Assembly: GCA_002493905.1 (NCBI GenBank)
Contig: DLAJ01000008.1
Coordinates: 4,532-68,531, forward strand
Length of the DNA: 64,000 bases
From: Lachnospiraceae bacterium UBA7050
GTDB lineage: Bacteria > Bacillota > Clostridia > Lachnospirales > Lachnospiraceae
Direction: 5' to 3'
Shown here: piece after piece, positions 45,772-54,097 of the stretch
Layout: each line of letters begins with the position of its first letter
How positions within the stretch are numbered: the stretch's first letter is position 1
Translations under genes and position numbers: made by a program
The notes under the pieces: generated by a model
Seen by the model: only the letters and a program-made list of their open reading frames with translations
Databases searched by the model: none
What the model was told of the DNA's origin: nothing

Positions 45772-47073
45772 TTACCGGAGGACTTCCGCAAGCGTGTCAA
45801 GCACCTCGTCTCTGCTGAACGGCTTTACAATAAATTTGGATGCGCCCAGCTTGATCGCCTCGATCACTTTCTGCTGCTGCCCCGCCGCGGTGATCATGAC
45901 AGCCTTAGCCGCCGGATCAATCTCTTTAATCTTACTCAATGCTTCTACACCGTCCATCACCGGCATGGTAATATCCAAAGAGATCATATCCGGATGATAC
46001 TGCTGATAAACTTCCACGGCCTCCTCACCGTTTTCCGCCTCACATACTACAGTATAACCCGCTTTTTCGACCAGCACACGCAGCGCATGACGAATCAGCA
46101 GGGAATCATCAACAATGACAATCGTACCTTTACTATCCTCCGTCACCGCACTTCCCGCCTGCTTGCCCGCCTGCTTCTTATACGGCGTCTCCCCCGGAAT
46201 CAGTTCCTCATTTACGGAAATAAAAAGCTCCAGTTCCTTCCCCTTCAGATAAATCGGCACAATATATCCTTTGCCTTTCATCTGCTGGTCTTCATAAGCA
46301 AACGGCGATTCCATATCAACATTGACGCCTTTCTCGCTTAAGCTGGATGCGAACAGACCGCTGCAGACATTCGCGAACTCGCCGATCACATCATAGGCAA
46401 TATCCTTTTTGCGTGCCTGATCACCGGCATATCCCGTTGCAAGCGTATAAAGTCCGTCGCCATTCTCTTTTCCCACAAAAGCAAGCCAGACCTGATAGTC
46501 CCCGATCATCTTCTGCCCTGCCAGTGCATGATACTCATAATCCTCCACGCGGTGTATCCGGTCAATATAAAAATCCGTCGTGATAAACCGCGCAATGTTT
46601 CTAAGCACAAGCGCTGTCACATCCGTCACGAACGGCTTTGCCGCAAACGCAAATACCGGAACAATCGCATCGATATCATCTTTCTTCAGCGCCTTCATAT
46701 CCTGGTCCGAAAAGCCCTTACGCTCCTGAAACTCCGACAGATACGCGTCAATCTCGGATACCGGAACACAGTCTTTCTCAACAAGTATCTGCAGAAATTT
46801 CATAAACGCATTTCCCTGCTGGTCCAAAATCTCCATCAGCTGCTTCATGGTCAGATAGCCTTTTTCCAATGCAATATCGCCAAAACGCTTATCCTGCTGC
46901 GCCTGCAGATGGTGTATTTCCTCTACCTGCGTATTCGTCAGATAACCCGCTGCCACAGCAATCGTTCCCAATTTCGCGCGGGCATCGGTCTGCTCCGCTA
47001 ATACACTATCCATCATCTCTTTGGTAATCACGTTTTGTTCGAGCAAAAACGCGCCAAACAATTGACTAAACAT
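45772..47073 (-). CDS. CheX-like phosphatase/receiver fusion with MshEN-like N-terminus
   Basis: 433 residues in three parts. Residues about 1-85 have two units resembling MshEN repeats (KLGTIAVAAGYLTNTQVEE and RFGDIALEKGYLTMKQLME). About 135-285 is a CheX/CheC-like domain (VIGEFANVCSGLFASSLSEKG). About 310-433 is a CheY receiver with the acidic pair in IVDDS, the phospho-Asp in LDITMPV, and KPF. MshEN repeats bind cyclic-di-GMP in known proteins, but the usual arginine positions need checking. No motility genes lie nearby. Confidence 0.88.
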   Translation of the reverse strand: MFSQLFGAFLLEQNVITKEMMDSVLAEQTDARAKLGTIAVAAGYLTNTQVEEIHHLQAQQDKRFGDIALEKGYLTMKQLMEILDQQGNAFMKFLQILVEKDCVPVSEIDAYLSEFQERKGFSDQDMKALKKDDIDAIVPVFAFAAKPFVTDVTALVLRNIARFITTDFYIDRIHRVEDYEYHALAGQKMIGDYQVWLAFVGKENGDGLYTLATGYAGDQARKKDIAYDVIGEFANVCSGLFASSLSEKGVNVDMESPFAYEDQQMKGKGYIVPIYLKGKELELFISVNEELIPGETPYKKQAGKQAGSAVTEDSKGTIVIVDDSLLIRHALRVLVEKAGYTVVCEAENGEEAVEVYQQYHPDMISLDITMPVMDGVEALSKIKEIDPAAKAVMITAAGQQQKVIEAIKLGASKFIVKPFSRDEVLDTLAEVLR

Positions 47074-47139
47074 ATTGGCACCTTCCCCCTTTGCGGCCTT
47101 TTCTGACGCCCCGCATTGCAGCGCCCTACCTATTTCTAC

Positions 47140-47168
47140 ATTGTACTATAAATCATCCCGGATTTGAA
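47140..47168 (-). promoter_or_regulatory. Promoter of the CheX/receiver gene
   Basis: Minus-strand -35 TTCAAA (47163-47168), 17-nt spacer, -10 TACAAT (47140-47145). Confidence 0.5.
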
Positions 47169-47197
47169 GCTATTTTTGTGAAAAACAGGTAATTTAT

Positions 47198-47226
47198 TTG
47201 TCAAAGCATCCAAACAGATGTATAAT
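47198..47226 (+). promoter_or_regulatory. Promoter of the 72-residue gene
   Basis: -35 TTGTCA (47198-47203), 17-nt spacer, -10 TATAAT (47221-47226). Confidence 0.8.
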
Positions 47227-47305
47227 TGTTATAACTATCTGACGGAACTGTTCATTTCATCGGAGCAGTCCCGCATCAAATCATTTCAAAAGGAGCGGCA
47301 CAGAT

Positions 47306-47524
47306 ATGGATATCAAAGAGCAGATTACAAGCACAGTTGAGAAGATCACAAAGGACAAAACTCTGATGGATCAGTTCCAGAAGGATCCCATCAAGACTGT
47401 GGAAAAAGTGATGGGCGTCGATCTTCCCGATGATACGGTAAAAAAGATCGTTGACGGCGTAAAGTCAAAGATCAACGTTGACAAAGTCTCCGATGCGCTC
47501 GGCGGCATCAAAAAACTGTTTTAG
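47306..47524 (+). CDS. Small helical protein resembling NHLP/Nif11-type leaders
   Basis: 72 residues, ribosome site AAAAGGAGCGG. The body MDQFQKDPIKTVEKVMGVDLPDD has the spacing of nitrile-hydratase-like leader peptides, with DP-x-VE-x-G-x-DLP. It is followed by a Lys-rich helix and the ending DALGGIKKLF. No modification enzyme or exporter is adjacent, so a stand-alone soluble protein is more likely than a RiPP precursor. It has a strong promoter and a terminator hairpin. Confidence 0.75.
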   Translation: MDIKEQITSTVEKITKDKTLMDQFQKDPIKTVEKVMGVDLPDDTVKKIVDGVKSKINVDKVSDALGGIKKLF

Positions 47525-47536
47525 ACAAAAAGCACA

Positions 47537-47563
47537 AAATCCGAACCTAAAGAGTTCGGATTT
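47537..47563. terminator. Hairpin between the 72-residue gene and tRNA-Ala
   Basis: AAATCCGAAC-ctaaaga-GTTCGGATTT. On the minus strand TTTTGTGCTTTTT follows the stem, serving the tRNA; on the plus strand it can end the small gene. Confidence 0.8.
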
Positions 47564-47574
47564 GCTGATTATAG

Positions 47575-47647
47575 TGGAGTATACGGGATTCGAACCCGTG
47601 GCCTCAACATTGCGGATGTTGCGCGCTCCCAACTGCGCTAATACCCC
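47575..47647 (-). tRNA. tRNA-Ala (anticodon CGC), unusual
   Basis: 73 nt with a complete cloverleaf: acceptor GGGGTAT/ATACTCC with the G3:U70 pair that identifies alanine tRNAs, D-arm GCGC/GCGC, anticodon stem CAACA/TGTTG with loop TCCGCAA, T-arm ACGGG-TTCGAAT-CCCGT and discriminator A. The anticodon CGC (47612-47614) reads GCG. Position 33 is C instead of the near-universal U, and no CCA is encoded at the 3' end. Confidence 0.88.
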
Positions 47648-47828
47648 ATATGTGCCAGTGACTCATTTATTATACAACTTCTTTTTCTTTCTGAAAAGTA
47701 GTAAAATGACTTTTTTACAAAATTTACAGAATCGCGCCGGCTGTGTTACAATGAAGTCAGATTCTCAGAAAGATTCGGAAAAAACATGCGTAATACCGGC
47801 AAAATGCCAGAAATGGATGGAACTTGTA

Positions 47829-48395
47829 ATGAATATTTATGAGACATGCCCCGTATTAGAAAATGAGCGCTTCATCATCCGGCTGATCGAGGCAGGCGAC
47901 GCAGAGGACTTAACGCATGTATACTGCGACAAATCCTCACTGCCGTTTTTTAACAGCGACAACTGCCACGGCAGCAATTTCTACTGCCAGAACCTCGAAG
48001 ACGTCCAGAACACGATCAAATACTGGCTGCTTGAGTATCACGAATACAAGGGCTTCGTGCGTTTCTCGATTGTAGACAGGCAAAAAGAAGCCGTGACCGG
48101 AACGATTGAAATATTTAACAGAAAGGCCGAAGATTTCTATAACAACTGCGGTCTTCTCCGTCTGGATGTAAGAAGCGACTGCGAACAGTCCGAATATCTG
48201 GAGGCGGTCTTCTCCCTCGTCACTGCACCGTTCTATGAATGGTTTGACTGTCCCATGATCGCGACCAAAGCGCCCGTCTACGCGGTTGAGCGGATCGAAG
48301 CGCTGAAAAAGGCCGGCTTCTCCTTGTCCGAGGAGCCGCTGATCGGAGAACACCGGCGGTACTATGACTACTGGATCAAATATGCCGGACAGTGA
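47829..48395 (+). CDS. GNAT-family N-acetyltransferase
   Basis: 188 residues from the ATG at 47829; an in-frame ATG at 47817 (MELVMNIYET) is an alternative, and the longer frame upstream runs across the tRNA and is not real. It begins CPVLENERFIIRLIEAGDAEDL, the typical opening of RimJ/RimL-like acetyltransferases, with FSIVDRQKEAVTGTIEIFN forming the central strands and a C-terminal AVERIEALKKAGF. The acetyl acceptor is unknown. A GC-rich hairpin GGCGGCGTC/GACGCCGCC lies 43 nt after the stop (48438-48467). Confidence 0.83.
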   Translation: MNIYETCPVLENERFIIRLIEAGDAEDLTHVYCDKSSLPFFNSDNCHGSNFYCQNLEDVQNTIKYWLLEYHEYKGFVRFSIVDRQKEAVTGTIEIFNRKAEDFYNNCGLLRLDVRSDCEQSEYLEAVFSLVTAPFYEWFDCPMIATKAPVYAVERIEALKKAGFSLSEEPLIGEHRRYYDYWIKYAGQ

Positions 48396-48527
48396 CGACG
48401 GCACTATGGCTGCCGGGTCGGGTATGCCGCATACACAGGCGGCGTCCTTACCCTTAAAGACGCCGCCAAATTCTTACGATAAGCCGCCCCGCGAAGCGTG
48501 GCGGCGTTCGTTTTATCCATATTTTGC

Positions 48528-50225
48528 TTATTTTACCGCTTCCGTGCGGATGATAAACTTCACACTTGAATCCACTCCCTCAGGCGCCCCGGAAAATGTG
48601 CGGTACGAATCCGCCGCATCCTTCACCGCCTGAAGTCTCTCCGAAAGTTCCAATAAATTGTTCCCATCTACACCCGCAAACGCCTCAGTCAGTTCCTGAA
48701 TCCCCTCTTCATCAAACTGTGCCATCCCGCTTGAGAGTGTTCTGCTGCCGTCGGCAAGCGTATCCGCACCGTCGTTTAAGGCATCCAATCCTTCGCAGAG
48801 CGTCCATGCTCCCTGATTGACGGTACTCATGCCGCCTGCCACCTCATTTGCGCCCTGTACAAGCGTCATCATGTCGCCGGCGTTTGCCGCAAGGGCATCG
48901 TAAATCCCGCTTAATGTCGCAAGATAGGTCAGCTCATTCTGTGTCATACCCTGCGCCTGCATCACGCTTGCGACTGCCTGCTCCTTTGGCATTCCGTATC
49001 CCGCCATCATCTGGCCGACCGCCTGTTCAAACTGTGCATAACCGTCATGCGCGGGCTTTAGCTGCGTCATCATATCGGTCAGCGTATCCGCAAGCTGGCT
49101 GATTCCTCCGGCAACCGCTTTACTGCCGTCTGTAAGCTGCTGTGTACCGGCGGCCAGCGCATAGGCGCCTTCCTTCGCGCCTGCTGCGCCATCGGCAAGC
49201 TCCTCAGCCCCCGCCGCGAGTTCACTGCTGCCCTCCACAAGCTGTCTGGAGCTGTCAGAAAGCAGCGTCATGGATTCCTCAAGCGTATCAAGCTGCTCCG
49301 ACACATTACTTAAGTCGATATCCGCCCCTAAGTCAATATCGGAAAACAGATTCGGCAGGATCATGCTCAGCGTCATTTCCAGTTCAAAATTCACGGCGTC
49401 GGCCTCAATTTCAAGATAATCCGCGCTGCCGTCAAGTTTTTCCGCATCCACGCCGTTCCCGGCAAGTGTTTCCTTTGTCTCCTCACTGATGCTTAAATTC
49501 TCAGAAAGTCCCGGAAATGCGAACCCGACCACAATCGCGTTGTTCCCCTCGGACAAAACCTTCCCGTTTGAAACCGACACATTGGAGAAATGCTCAAGTG
49601 GAAGAACTGCGCCGCTTAAAACCGCAAACGGCACATACACGTCCGTTTCCTCCCCGCCGATCACTGCCGTCTGCACTGCACGGTTCTCATAATCAAAACG
49701 GATCACGACATGCCCGCTTTTTCCCGCCAGATTCTCCGGGCTGATCTCTTCACCATCCAGATAGTAGGTCACGCGCAGCCCGACCGGAAGTTCAGCGTCC
49801 GTTGTTCCCTGATAATAGATGTCCGAGCCTCCTGCCTGCCATGTCAGCGCATTTCCGCTTCCCTCCGTATAAGACTGGGTACCTTTTACGTTTTCAATAT
49901 TCGTCAGCGTTGTCTCATCCTCAAGCGTCTGCGCGCCCTCCGCGTTTTTCAGCTGATTGCTCACGATCACGCTGCGCGTGCTCCCGTCGCTTCCTGCGAT
50001 CACATAGACCGTTTCCTCCTTGCCGGACTCCGCGCTGTGCGAGACAATCTGCTGTCCGAGCGCCTCACTTAGCACCCCTTCGGTCGCTTCCTCCTTCTCC
50101 GCCGCGCTGACCTGTTCCATATGAAGATCATTGATCAGAATCCCGCCGACGCCCGCTGTGACGAGCACAACAACTGCCGTAACGGCCGCGCCCTTCATCC
50201 AATGACTGTATTTGATCCGTTTCAT
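48528..50225 (-). CDS. YhgE/Pip-like coiled-coil envelope protein
   Basis: 565 residues from the ATG at 50225 (AAAGGA, 11 nt spacing). One N-terminal membrane helix (about 11-32), a beta-rich extracytoplasmic region (about 50-260), then a long repeat region (about 290-540) of x-x-x-L-x-x-G heptads (LADGAAGAKEGAYALAAGTQ, LADGSRTLSSG) typical of YhgE/Pip proteins. The usual C-terminal multi-helix membrane domain is absent. It follows an MMPL transporter gene by 51 nt, so it is probably an accessory part of that exporter. Confidence 0.85.
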   Translation of the reverse strand: MKRIKYSHWMKGAAVTAVVVLVTAGVGGILINDLHMEQVSAAEKEEATEGVLSEALGQQIVSHSAESGKEETVYVIAGSDGSTRSVIVSNQLKNAEGAQTLEDETTLTNIENVKGTQSYTEGSGNALTWQAGGSDIYYQGTTDAELPVGLRVTYYLDGEEISPENLAGKSGHVVIRFDYENRAVQTAVIGGEETDVYVPFAVLSGAVLPLEHFSNVSVSNGKVLSEGNNAIVVGFAFPGLSENLSISEETKETLAGNGVDAEKLDGSADYLEIEADAVNFELEMTLSMILPNLFSDIDLGADIDLSNVSEQLDTLEESMTLLSDSSRQLVEGSSELAAGAEELADGAAGAKEGAYALAAGTQQLTDGSKAVAGGISQLADTLTDMMTQLKPAHDGYAQFEQAVGQMMAGYGMPKEQAVASVMQAQGMTQNELTYLATLSGIYDALAANAGDMMTLVQGANEVAGGMSTVNQGAWTLCEGLDALNDGADTLADGSRTLSSGMAQFDEEGIQELTEAFAGVDGNNLLELSERLQAVKDAADSYRTFSGAPEGVDSSVKFIIRTEAVK

Positions 50226-50276
50226 ACTGCACCATTCCTTTCTTTTTATAAGCAGACGTTTACTAAACACCTATTT

Positions 50277-52391
50277 TTATAAATTCTGCAGTTCCCCGAC
50301 AGCAGCTTTCCTGCGTTCTTCCTTTTTACGAAATCCCATGCTCGTATGCCGGATGAGCCCGTCAAAGATTAAAAACATGCTCGGCAGTACGAGCAGCACA
50401 ACCGCCATACTGATGATTGCGCCTCTTGCCATCAGCATACACAGCGAACTGATCATATCAATGTTGCTGTAGAGCCCGACACCGAACGTCGCTGCAAAAA
50501 AGCTTAATGCACTGACGATCACCGACTGAATTGACTGGCTGTGCGCCATAAATACCGCTTCTTTCTTTGCAGCGCCCTCATAACGCGCCTCTTTATATTT
50601 ATTTGTCATTAATATCGCGTAATCCACGGTTGCGCCAAGCTGGATCGTACCGATGACGATCGATGCGATAAACGGCAGCGTCGTTTTCGTGTAATACGGA
50701 ATCCCCATATTGATAAAAATCGCAAACTCAATCACGGCAACCAGAATAACCGGCAGCGATATGGATTTGAATACGCATACAATCAACAGAAAGATCACGC
50801 CGATGGATACGATCGACACCGTCTGGAAGTCATGATTGGTGATGGAAATCAGATCCTTCGTACAGGGCGCTTCTCCGATCACCATGCCGTCCGCATCGTA
50901 ACGTTTCACAATATTGACAAGCGCATCACATTGATCGTTGACCTCGTCCGTCGCAACCTGATATTCAGAACCGATCAGCATCATTTCATACCTGCCGCTC
51001 ACGACCTCGCTTGTCAGCGTTTCCGGCAGCATTTCTTTCGGTATGGCCGGCCCGAGCAGCGCGCTTAAACCAAGTACATTTTTCACCCCGTCCACATGGC
51101 GGATCTCCTCAATCATGCGGTCCGCCTCGCTCACCGGCATCCCTGAATCTACCAAGATAATATGGGTACTGCCCATCTGAAACGTCTCATCCAGCTTTTC
51201 GTTTGCCATGATGCTCGGAAGTCCCTTCGGCAGTGTCCCCGCAAGATCATAATACACCTCCGTCCGGGTATAGCCGATCGTTGCCGGAATCCAGATCACA
51301 GCAAAAAGCAGCGCCAGAATCACATAGTGTTTTGTCACAAACTTTGTCACAACCGTAAATTTCGGGAGAAGCTGTCTGTGCGTCGTCCGCTCCAATGCCC
51401 TGTCGAACAAAAGGATCATCGACGGCAGAACCGTCACGCAGCAGATGACGCCGATCACGACGCCCTTCGCCATCACAATTCCAAGATCCAGGCCAAGCGT
51501 GAAACTCATAAAACACAGCGAGATAAATCCGGCAACCGTTGTGAGTGAGCTTCCCATGACCGAAGTGATCGAATTGCCGATCGCATGCGCCATCGCGTCA
51601 TACTTATCATTAGGATTCTTTGCTTTTTCCGCCTTATAGCTGTGCCAGAGGAAGATGGAATAATCCATTGTCACACCAAGCTGCAGGACCGCGCTCAGCG
51701 CCTTGGTCACATAAGAAATCTCACCCATAAAGACATTGGTTCCCAAATTGTAAACAATCGCCATACCGATGCTCAAAAGAAAGAACAACGGTATTAAAAA
51801 GGAGTCCATCGTCAGCGACAGTACGATCAGTGCCAGAACGACCGCGATCAATACATAGACCGGCACCTCTTTATCAGACAGATTTTTGATATCCGTCACG
51901 ACCGCACTCATTCCGCTGATAAAGCACCGCTCATCCGCAATGCGCCGAATCTCCTCAACCGCGTCCATCGTCTCGTCCGCCGACATGGTCGTGTCAAACA
52001 GGACCGCCATCAGCGTACAATCCGCATCCTCATTATAAAACGCTTCCCTGACAGAATCGGGCAGGATACTGATCGGTACGGAAATATCCGCGACATCGTC
52101 GTACCAGATCACGTTTTTGACATGTTCTACACGCTCCATCCGTGCTTCTAAATCACTGACCTCCCTCGGCGTCATCCCTTCCAGTACACAGAGGGAAAAC
52201 GCGCCCGTATGAAAGTCATCGACAAGCAGCTCCTGTCCCTGCATCGTCTCGATATCGTCAGGCAGATACGAGAGGATATCATAATTGACTCTCGTATTGA
52301 CATACCCGATTCCTGCCGGAATCAGCAGCAGCAGACTTAAAACGAAAATGACATATCTGCATTTCACGATTCCCTTTCCAAGTTGATACAT
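50277..52391 (-). CDS. MMPL/RND-family exporter
   Basis: 704 residues from the ATG at 52391 (AAAGGAG, 12 nt spacing); the longest frame starts inside the tetR terminator and is unlikely. The layout is duplicated: helix, extracytoplasmic porter loop, five or six helices, then the same again. Each half has a conserved Asp-Tyr in the proton-relay helix (MDYSIFLWHSY, VDYAILMTNKY). It exports lipids or hydrophobic molecules by proton exchange; cargo is unknown. It lies between tetR and the coiled-coil gene, all on the minus strand. Confidence 0.92.
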   Translation of the reverse strand: MYQLGKGIVKCRYVIFVLSLLLLIPAGIGYVNTRVNYDILSYLPDDIETMQGQELLVDDFHTGAFSLCVLEGMTPREVSDLEARMERVEHVKNVIWYDDVADISVPISILPDSVREAFYNEDADCTLMAVLFDTTMSADETMDAVEEIRRIADERCFISGMSAVVTDIKNLSDKEVPVYVLIAVVLALIVLSLTMDSFLIPLFFLLSIGMAIVYNLGTNVFMGEISYVTKALSAVLQLGVTMDYSIFLWHSYKAEKAKNPNDKYDAMAHAIGNSITSVMGSSLTTVAGFISLCFMSFTLGLDLGIVMAKGVVIGVICCVTVLPSMILLFDRALERTTHRQLLPKFTVVTKFVTKHYVILALLFAVIWIPATIGYTRTEVYYDLAGTLPKGLPSIMANEKLDETFQMGSTHIILVDSGMPVSEADRMIEEIRHVDGVKNVLGLSALLGPAIPKEMLPETLTSEVVSGRYEMMLIGSEYQVATDEVNDQCDALVNIVKRYDADGMVIGEAPCTKDLISITNHDFQTVSIVSIGVIFLLIVCVFKSISLPVILVAVIEFAIFINMGIPYYTKTTLPFIASIVIGTIQLGATVDYAILMTNKYKEARYEGAAKKEAVFMAHSQSIQSVIVSALSFFAATFGVGLYSNIDMISSLCMLMARGAIISMAVVLLVLPSMFLIFDGLIRHTSMGFRKKEERRKAAVGELQNL

Positions 52392-52467
52392 CTTCTGATC
52401 CGCTCCTTTCGATTTCATTCTTTCTTTTTGAAGCAGTATACGCATTCTTTTTTCAAAACGTAATATG

Positions 52468-52507
52468 CAAAAAAAGAGAACTGTCATCATAAAAATGACA
52501 ATTCTCT
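52468..52507 (-). terminator. tetR terminator
   Basis: Minus-strand AGAGAATTGTCAT-tttttatg-ATGACAGTTCTCT followed by seven T. It separates tetR from the exporter gene. Confidence 0.88.
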
Positions 52508-52559
52508 CTATCTGTCAGTCCAATTTATACAAAAATACTGTTTTGTATCCTTTCCGTCT

Positions 52560-53138
52560 TTACTCCATCGCCTGTATCATATCCTGCATGGAATGCGTCA
52601 ACAGAAACTCATAGATATCCGCCATGTCCGAAGGCGAGACATCCGACTCCTCCCAAAGCCAGCGCATGACAATATAAGTAAGGGAATGCGCGTAATATCC
52701 CGCCAGATTTTCTGCCGTCAGGAACTTATTCACAAGAGGATTTCCGCTCTTCGCTTTCCCGCGCGTCTCCTCCGTAATATATTCATAGAGCATACCCTTG
52801 ATACACTCTTTGGTGATGGACCAGAACGAGTTCTGTCCTTCCAGCCTGCTCGCCCTGCGGTAAAATTCAAGCTCTTTTAAGAGATTTGTAAAAACGATCG
52901 TGATCGCCGCATTGATCATCCCGCTTTTGATCAGCGGCATCATCGGCTCCAGAATCTCAGTACGGATGATGCGTTCCAACAGTTCATATTTGTCCTGAAA
53001 ATGATTATAGAATGTCGGTCTGATGACACCCGCCTCGTCCGTAATGTCTTTAATCGTAATTTTTTCAATCGGCATACGGAGAACCAGTTCCTTAAAGCTC
53101 TCCATCAAGCGTAAGTCCATTGCGCTTTTTGTCTGCAT
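52560..53138 (-). CDS. TetR/AcrR-family transcriptional regulator
   Basis: 192 residues from the ATG at 53138 (GGAG, 8 nt spacing); an in-frame ATG at 53168 lacks a ribosome site. N-terminal HTH (about 8-53): LMESFKELVLRMPIEKITIKD, then IRPTFYNHFQDKYELLERI. The C-terminal ligand domain resembles the TetR_C-type family of DhaS-like regulators. It is expected to control the adjacent MMPL-YhgE-like exporter, a common arrangement, with the ligand being the exported or toxic compound. Confidence 0.92.
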   Translation of the reverse strand: MQTKSAMDLRLMESFKELVLRMPIEKITIKDITDEAGVIRPTFYNHFQDKYELLERIIRTEILEPMMPLIKSGMINAAITIVFTNLLKELEFYRRASRLEGQNSFWSITKECIKGMLYEYITEETRGKAKSGNPLVNKFLTAENLAGYYAHSLTYIVMRWLWEESDVSPSDMADIYEFLLTHSMQDMIQAME

Positions 53139-53349
53139 ATTCACCGCTCCAATAATTGGATTTTCCATAAATGCCAGATGGCAGATACCTTTCTTATTTT
53201 ATCGTAAAAACAGCGTCTTGACAATGCGGACTTGATAAATTTAGTCTCACATAGTACGATAGAATGAAACGGGGTTCTTGTGGAACGAAAACCGGTTTTC
53301 CTGATTTCATAAACCAATTGATCTTGATGGCTAAGAAAGGAAACATGCT

Positions 53350-53898
53350 TTGTCCAAATTTTACATATCCGATTTGCATTTAGGCCACGAAAACGTAATT
53401 AAGCATGACGGCAGACCCTTCGATGATACTGTCCAAATGCGCAAAGCTCTGGTGAAAAACTGGAACAATGTCACAACATATGACGACGAAGTGTATATTC
53501 TCGGTGATTTTGCGTGGAAAAATGCAGAGGGACTGGAAGTATTGTGCGAGTTAAAGGGGCGAAAATTCCTGATCTCAGGTAATCATGACAAGCCAACCGC
53601 AGAAATGAAAGCCCATTTTGAGTGGGTGAAAGATTATGCTGTGATCATGGATGGTGAAACTCAGGTCGTGATGAGTCATTATCCCATCGCACATTGGTAT
53701 AATCAGTACCGGGGTGCCGTACATCTGTACGGTCATGTCCATAATAATGACGATTATACTGCCTTCCAGCAATACGCCTCTATCTGCAAAAACAAGAAGA
53801 TTCCGTTTGAGTGCTATAATGTCGGCTGTATGATTGATTATATGGGGTACACGCCTCGGACACTTGAGGAAATCAGGGGAAAGAAGATTGAAAATTAA
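53350..53898 (+). CDS. Metallophosphoesterase
   Basis: 182 residues starting at a TTG (53350) with AAAGGAAA 9 nt upstream; no in-frame ATG fits. It has all five metallophosphatase motifs in order: DLHLGH (8-13), GDFAW, SGNHDK, MSHYPI and GHVHNN. The protein resembles small phage- and bacteria-encoded phosphoesterases that often sit beside macrodomain genes. It is immediately followed, in the same frame after its TAA stop, by the fragment at 53899-54078. Confidence 0.88.
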   Translation: MSKFYISDLHLGHENVIKHDGRPFDDTVQMRKALVKNWNNVTTYDDEVYILGDFAWKNAEGLEVLCELKGRKFLISGNHDKPTAEMKAHFEWVKDYAVIMDGETQVVMSHYPIAHWYNQYRGAVHLYGHVHNNDDYTAFQQYASICKNKKIPFECYNVGCMIDYMGYTPRTLEEIRGKKIEN

Positions 53899-54078
53899 AT
53901 TTTCAATCCCGGAGGTGCATTTGGCTGCGGAGCATTCAGAAATGATCCGCGTATTGTTGCAAAAGCATATCATGAAGTAATTTCAAAATTCAACGGTTAC
54001 TTCAAAGAAATCTGCTTTGCAGTCTATTGCCCGCCCGACGGTTCTGAAAATTATGATGTATTCCGTAAAATGATATAA
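53899..54078 (+). pseudogene. C-terminal fragment of a TIGR02452-type (PARG-like) protein
   Basis: This in-frame continuation after the metallophosphoesterase stop encodes IFNPGGAFGCGAFRNDP, then IVAKAYHEVISKF, and ends DGSENYDVFRKMI before TAA. The GGAFGCGAFRNDP block is typical of the C-terminal part of the TIGR02452 family, which contains a macrodomain-like poly(ADP-ribose) glycohydrolase fold. The N-terminal two thirds (about 200 residues) are absent, and the fragment lacks a start codon. Confidence 0.8.
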
Positions 54079-54097
54079 GTATTACAGAGGGAGCTTT

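Noticed and set aside
47478..47828. N-terminal extension of the GNAT gene across the tRNA
   Set aside because: The stretch covers the tRNA-Ala gene and the terminator and looks non-coding, and the GNAT family begins at about 47829.
52392..52490. Earlier start of the MMPL gene at 52490
   Set aside because: It lies inside the tetR terminator and would add a non-conserved tail.
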